In this document: in pieces, positions 31,325 to 33,801 of the stretch
Numbering within the stretch: position 1 is the stretch's first letter
How the letters are laid out: each line of letters starts with the position of its first letter
Assembly: GCA_003241475.1 (NCBI GenBank)
Contig: QFQB01000012.1
Span: 1-33,801, forward strand
Length of the DNA stretch: 33,801 bases
Direction: 5' to 3'
Source of the DNA: Micavibrio aeruginosavorus
GTDB taxonomy: Bacteria > Pseudomonadota > Alphaproteobacteria > Micavibrionales > Micavibrionaceae
Made by a program: the position numbers and the translations under genes
Notes under the pieces: generated by a model
Seen by the model: only the letters and a program-made list of their open reading frames with translations
Told to the model about the DNA's origin: nothing
The model's database searches: none

Positions 31325-32286
31325 CATCTCCCCATTTTCCCGTGATGCTCCCTGAAGTCCTGTCCGTCCTTTCCCCGAAGGATGGCGAAGTGTATGTTGA
31401 CGGCACATTCGGCGCAGGCGGCTACACGCGCGCGTTTTTGGAATCCGCAAACTGCACCGTCATCGCCATCGACCGCGATCCTGCCGCCGTATCCCGCGCG
31501 GACGCGCTGAAGGCGGAATTCGGCGATCGTCTGATTTTCGTTCCCGGAAAATTCGGCGATGCGCTGGAGCTGGTGAAGGCTACGGGCTACGCGCAGGTCG
31601 ATGGTTTCGTGCTCGATGTCGGCGTTTCGTCGATGCAGTTTGATGAAGCCAATCGCGGCTTTTCCTTCCGCTTTGATGCGCCGCTCGATATGCGTATGGA
31701 CACGTCTTCAGGCGAAACGGCGGCCGATCTTGTGAATTCCATGGACGAAGAAGATCTCGCCAATCTTATTTACAAATACGGTGATGAGCGCAAATCTCGT
31801 TATATCGCCCGCAAAATTGTCGAAGAGCGCGCTATCGCGCCCATCGAAACAACCTTGCGCCTTGCCGACATGATCCGCGATGTTGTGTTCAAATCGCCCA
31901 AAGATAAAATAGATCCTGCGACGCGCACGTTTCAGGCTCTTCGCATCGCCGTCAATGATGAGCTTGGCGAGCTTGAGCGCGGATTGCATGCCGCAGAACA
32001 ATTGCTCAAAGACGGCGGACGCCTGATCGTCGTCTCCTTCCACTCTCTCGAAGAGGGCATCGTCAAATCCTTCCTCTACGAGCGCGCGGGCAAAACGCCC
32101 AACGCTTCGAAATATCTTCCCCTTGCGGCCAAGTCTGCCGATCCTTCCTTCACGCTCTCCCCGAAAAAGCCCGTTGATCCTTCCGCGACTGAAATCTCCC
32201 AAAATCCCCGTTCCCGTTCCGCGCGCCTTCGCGCAGCCCTTCGCACATCGTCCCCCGTCTGGTCCAAAGCTGGAGGCCGTGCATGA
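31321..32286 (+). CDS. rsmH: 16S rRNA (cytosine-1402-N4)-methyltransferase
   Basis: SAM-dependent enzyme that methylates N4 of C1402 in 16S rRNA; formerly MraW. The 321-residue protein starts with HFPVMLPEVL and has the SAM-binding YVDGTFGAGGYTRAFL (about 22-37), VIAIDRDP, VLDVGVSSMQFDEANRGFSF and PLDMRMD, and the later VSFHSLEEGIVKSFL. Length is standard. It shares 4-base ATGA overlaps with both mraZ and ftsL, so the three are translationally coupled. Identification is firm. Confidence 0.98.
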   Translation: MTSPHFPVMLPEVLSVLSPKDGEVYVDGTFGAGGYTRAFLESANCTVIAIDRDPAAVSRADALKAEFGDRLIFVPGKFGDALELVKATGYAQVDGFVLDVGVSSMQFDEANRGFSFRFDAPLDMRMDTSSGETAADLVNSMDEEDLANLIYKYGDERKSRYIARKIVEERAIAPIETTLRLADMIRDVVFKSPKDKIDPATRTFQALRIAVNDELGELERGLHAAEQLLKDGGRLIVVSFHSLEEGIVKSFLYERAGKTPNASKYLPLAAKSADPSFTLSPKKPVDPSATEISQNPRSRSARLRAALRTSSPVWSKAGGRA

Positions 32287-32765
32287 GGATACTGCGCATT
32301 TCCAACATTCTGTCCTTGGCGCTTGCAACCTTCTTCGGCGTGCTACTGTTCTGGACGTCGCAATCGGTACAGATCAAAGAGGACGCCTTGTCCGACATCC
32401 GCGGCAAACTCTCGCACGAAGACGAAGCCGTGCGCGTCTTGAGTGTTGAGTGGGACTATCTGAACCGTCCGCAGCGTCTTGAAAAGCTCGCCGCTGAACA
32501 GCTAGGCATGCAATCTCCGTCCGGCAAGGAAGTCGTCAAGAACATCAACGATATTCCTGTGCCGGCGAATGACGAGGGCCCGGATATTTTCGAAGACGAA
32601 GGTTATGTGCAGCCTGTTGTTCTTAAACCTGCTGAGCCAAGCGGCGCAAAACCGGCGCCGATCGCGCAACCGGTGAAAAAAGAAACGCTTTCGACGGTTC
32701 CGGCAGACAAGCAGAATTTCTATCAATTGCTTGATAAATTGAACGGGCAGGGAGGGGTACAATGA
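32283..32765 (+). CDS. ftsL: cell division protein FtsL
   Basis: Bitopic protein that joins FtsB and FtsQ to activate septal peptidoglycan synthesis. In 160 residues there is a short cytoplasmic start, one membrane span (about 8-25, LSLALATFFGVLLFWTSQ), and a periplasmic coiled-coil region (about 30-75) with LSVEWDYLNRPQRLEKLAAEQLG, the segment typical of alphaproteobacterial FtsL (NRPxRLExLA). The C-terminal half (about 85-160) is a Pro- and Glu-rich tail, longer than in E. coli FtsL, which is about 120 residues in total. It overlaps rsmH and ftsI with ATGA junctions. Sequence conservation of FtsL is low, so position supports the call as much as the motif. Confidence 0.9.
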   Translation: MRILRISNILSLALATFFGVLLFWTSQSVQIKEDALSDIRGKLSHEDEAVRVLSVEWDYLNRPQRLEKLAAEQLGMQSPSGKEVVKNINDIPVPANDEGPDIFEDEGYVQPVVLKPAEPSGAKPAPIAQPVKKETLSTVPADKQNFYQLLDKLNGQGGVQ

Positions 32766-33801
32766 ATCCCTTCAGCCGCGCCAATATCCAGATTTCTGGC
32801 CAAAAACGCTCCGCGCTCGATATGGCGCGCGGCCGTCTGGTTCTGCTCAGCCTGTTTTTCATCATTGCCTATATCATCGTGGCGGCGCGCATTGTCGATC
32901 TTACGATCATTCAAGGAGAATTGAAAAAAGGCGAGGATATTTCGTATCTGGAGGCGGAGCCTGCGCAACCCAAGCCTGCGCACCGCGCCGATATTCTGGA
33001 CCGCAACGGGGTAATCCTTGCGCGCTCGCTTAAAACTGCTTCTCTCTATGCGGACCCGATGATTATCGGTACGGAAGCGCCAGCCGTTGCCAAGGATCTG
33101 GTAAAAATCTTCCCCGAACTGTCTTACGGCGATATTTTGCAAAAACTGCAAAGTAACAAGCGATTTGTCTGGATCAAGCGCAACATGACGCCGGACGATC
33201 AGTATAAAATCCTCTATCTCGGTCATCCGGGTTTGCTATTCAAGGAAGAAGAGCGCCGCATCTATCCGCAAGGTGCATTGGCATCCCATATCGTCGGCTA
33301 TAACAGCGTTGACGACCACGGGCTTGGCGGCTTGGAAGCCGGTTTCGACAAATTGCTTTTGAGTAGCGACGAGCCATTGGTTACGACGATCGACGTGCGC
33401 ATCCAGCATGCGTTGCGCCGCGAAATCGCCAAAGCGGTCACCAAATTCGATGGCGTTGCCGGCGCGGGCGTTGTGATGGATGTGAACACGGGGCAGATTC
33501 TGGCTGCGGTATCGCTACCTGATTTTGACCCGCATGCTGTGCCGGGCAAAAACGACAAGCGTTTGTTCAACAATCTGACGCTGGGGATTTTCGAACCCGG
33601 CTCCACGTTCAAGATTTTCACGACGGCTGCTGTGATCGAAAATGCAGGTGCAGGCATGGATTCCAGTTACGATGCGCGTGAAGCCATTAAAATCAGCCGC
33701 TTCAAGATCAGCGACTACCACCCTGAAAAACGCTATCTCACGCTTCCCGAAGTTTTCATGCATTCTTCCAATATTGGTTCCGTGCGCATGGAGCAACAGA
33801 T
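32762..33801 (+). CDS. ftsI: peptidoglycan D,D-transpeptidase FtsI (PBP3), 5' part, runs off the right edge
   Basis: Septal class B penicillin-binding protein that cross-links peptidoglycan at the division site. The visible 346 codons give a cytoplasmic start, one membrane span (about 25-45, LVLLSLFFIIAYIIVAARIV), the class B N-terminal domain with HRADILDRNGVILA, and the start of the transpeptidase domain: VVMDVNTGQILA, then FEPGSTFKIF with the catalytic Ser281, and SSN in HSSNIGS. The KTG motif lies beyond the window. It overlaps ftsL in ATGA. All family marks are present. Confidence 0.96.
   Translation, partial: MNPFSRANIQISGQKRSALDMARGRLVLLSLFFIIAYIIVAARIVDLTIIQGELKKGEDISYLEAEPAQPKPAHRADILDRNGVILARSLKTASLYADPMIIGTEAPAVAKDLVKIFPELSYGDILQKLQSNKRFVWIKRNMTPDDQYKILYLGHPGLLFKEEERRIYPQGALASHIVGYNSVDDHGLGGLEAGFDKLLLSSDEPLVTTIDVRIQHALRREIAKAVTKFDGVAGAGVVMDVNTGQILAAVSLPDFDPHAVPGKNDKRLFNNLTLGIFEPGSTFKIFTTAAVIENAGAGMDSSYDAREAIKISRFKISDYHPEKRYLTLPEVFMHSSNIGSVRMEQQ

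Noticed and set aside
1..33801. Mobile elements, CRISPR arrays, tRNA genes, toxin-antitoxin pairs, integrase or attachment sites
   Set aside because: I looked for transposase motifs, regular repeat-spacer patterns, tRNA cores and integrases on both strands and saw none.

Overview
The window looks like a chromosomal segment of an alphaproteobacterium with moderate GC content (by eye around the low-to-mid 50s percent, not computed). Reasons: the sdhC-sdhD-sdhA-sdhB order, the mraZ-rsmH-ftsL-ftsI start of the division and cell-wall cluster, the topA/dprA/plsY/pyrB neighbourhood, and a type-A-like RNase P RNA. The paired pilin-like proteins made me think of Micavibrio-like lineages, but I cannot confirm the order or genus. 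There is no tRNA, rRNA, insertion sequence, prophage or CRISPR array.

Layout. Bases 1-5656 (minus strand) form one tight run: a short prepilin peptidase, a family III CoA-transferase, pyrB, plsY, dprA and the 5' part of topA. Bases 5804-16521 (plus strand) form a type IV pilus / type II secretion-like locus: a single-domain response regulator, a lipoprotein secretin with a long Pro-rich tail, a periplasmic protein joining three Ig-like repeats to a PilP/GspC-like domain, a GspE/PilB ATPase, a GspF/PilC membrane protein, two unrecognised one-span membrane proteins, and two prepilin-like proteins that lack the usual Glu5. A large hybrid histidine kinase (16525-18768, minus) converges on its end. 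This locus is the best candidate for an under-described system.

Bases 18860-25232 hold asd, an orphan hypothetical gene, an exported MsrB-like protein that has lost its catalytic cysteine, the succinate dehydrogenase operon with a good sigma-70-type promoter, and a small DUF1761-like membrane protein. A bidirectional terminator separates these from the minus-strand msrA-nadA-nadC run (27717-25276). A UMF1-type transporter and an AmpD/AmiD-like amidase follow on the plus strand, then rnpB with its own promoter and terminator.

Bases 30285-30868 contain a 47-residue membrane protein on the minus strand, a perfect DnaA box, and five MraZ-type operator boxes on an exact 10-bp period. From 30869 the division cluster runs off the right edge inside ftsI, with three consecutive 4-base ATGA overlaps.

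How they work together: the peptidase at 5132-5656 is the obvious processing enzyme for the pilins at 14927-16521. The secretin, Ig/PilP protein, ATPase, GspF and bitopic proteins would form the trans-envelope machine. The flanking receiver and hybrid kinase suggest phosphorelay control. The remaining genes are housekeeping genes for DNA topology and uptake, lipid, pyrimidine, NAD and lysine/threonine precursor synthesis, respiration and division.
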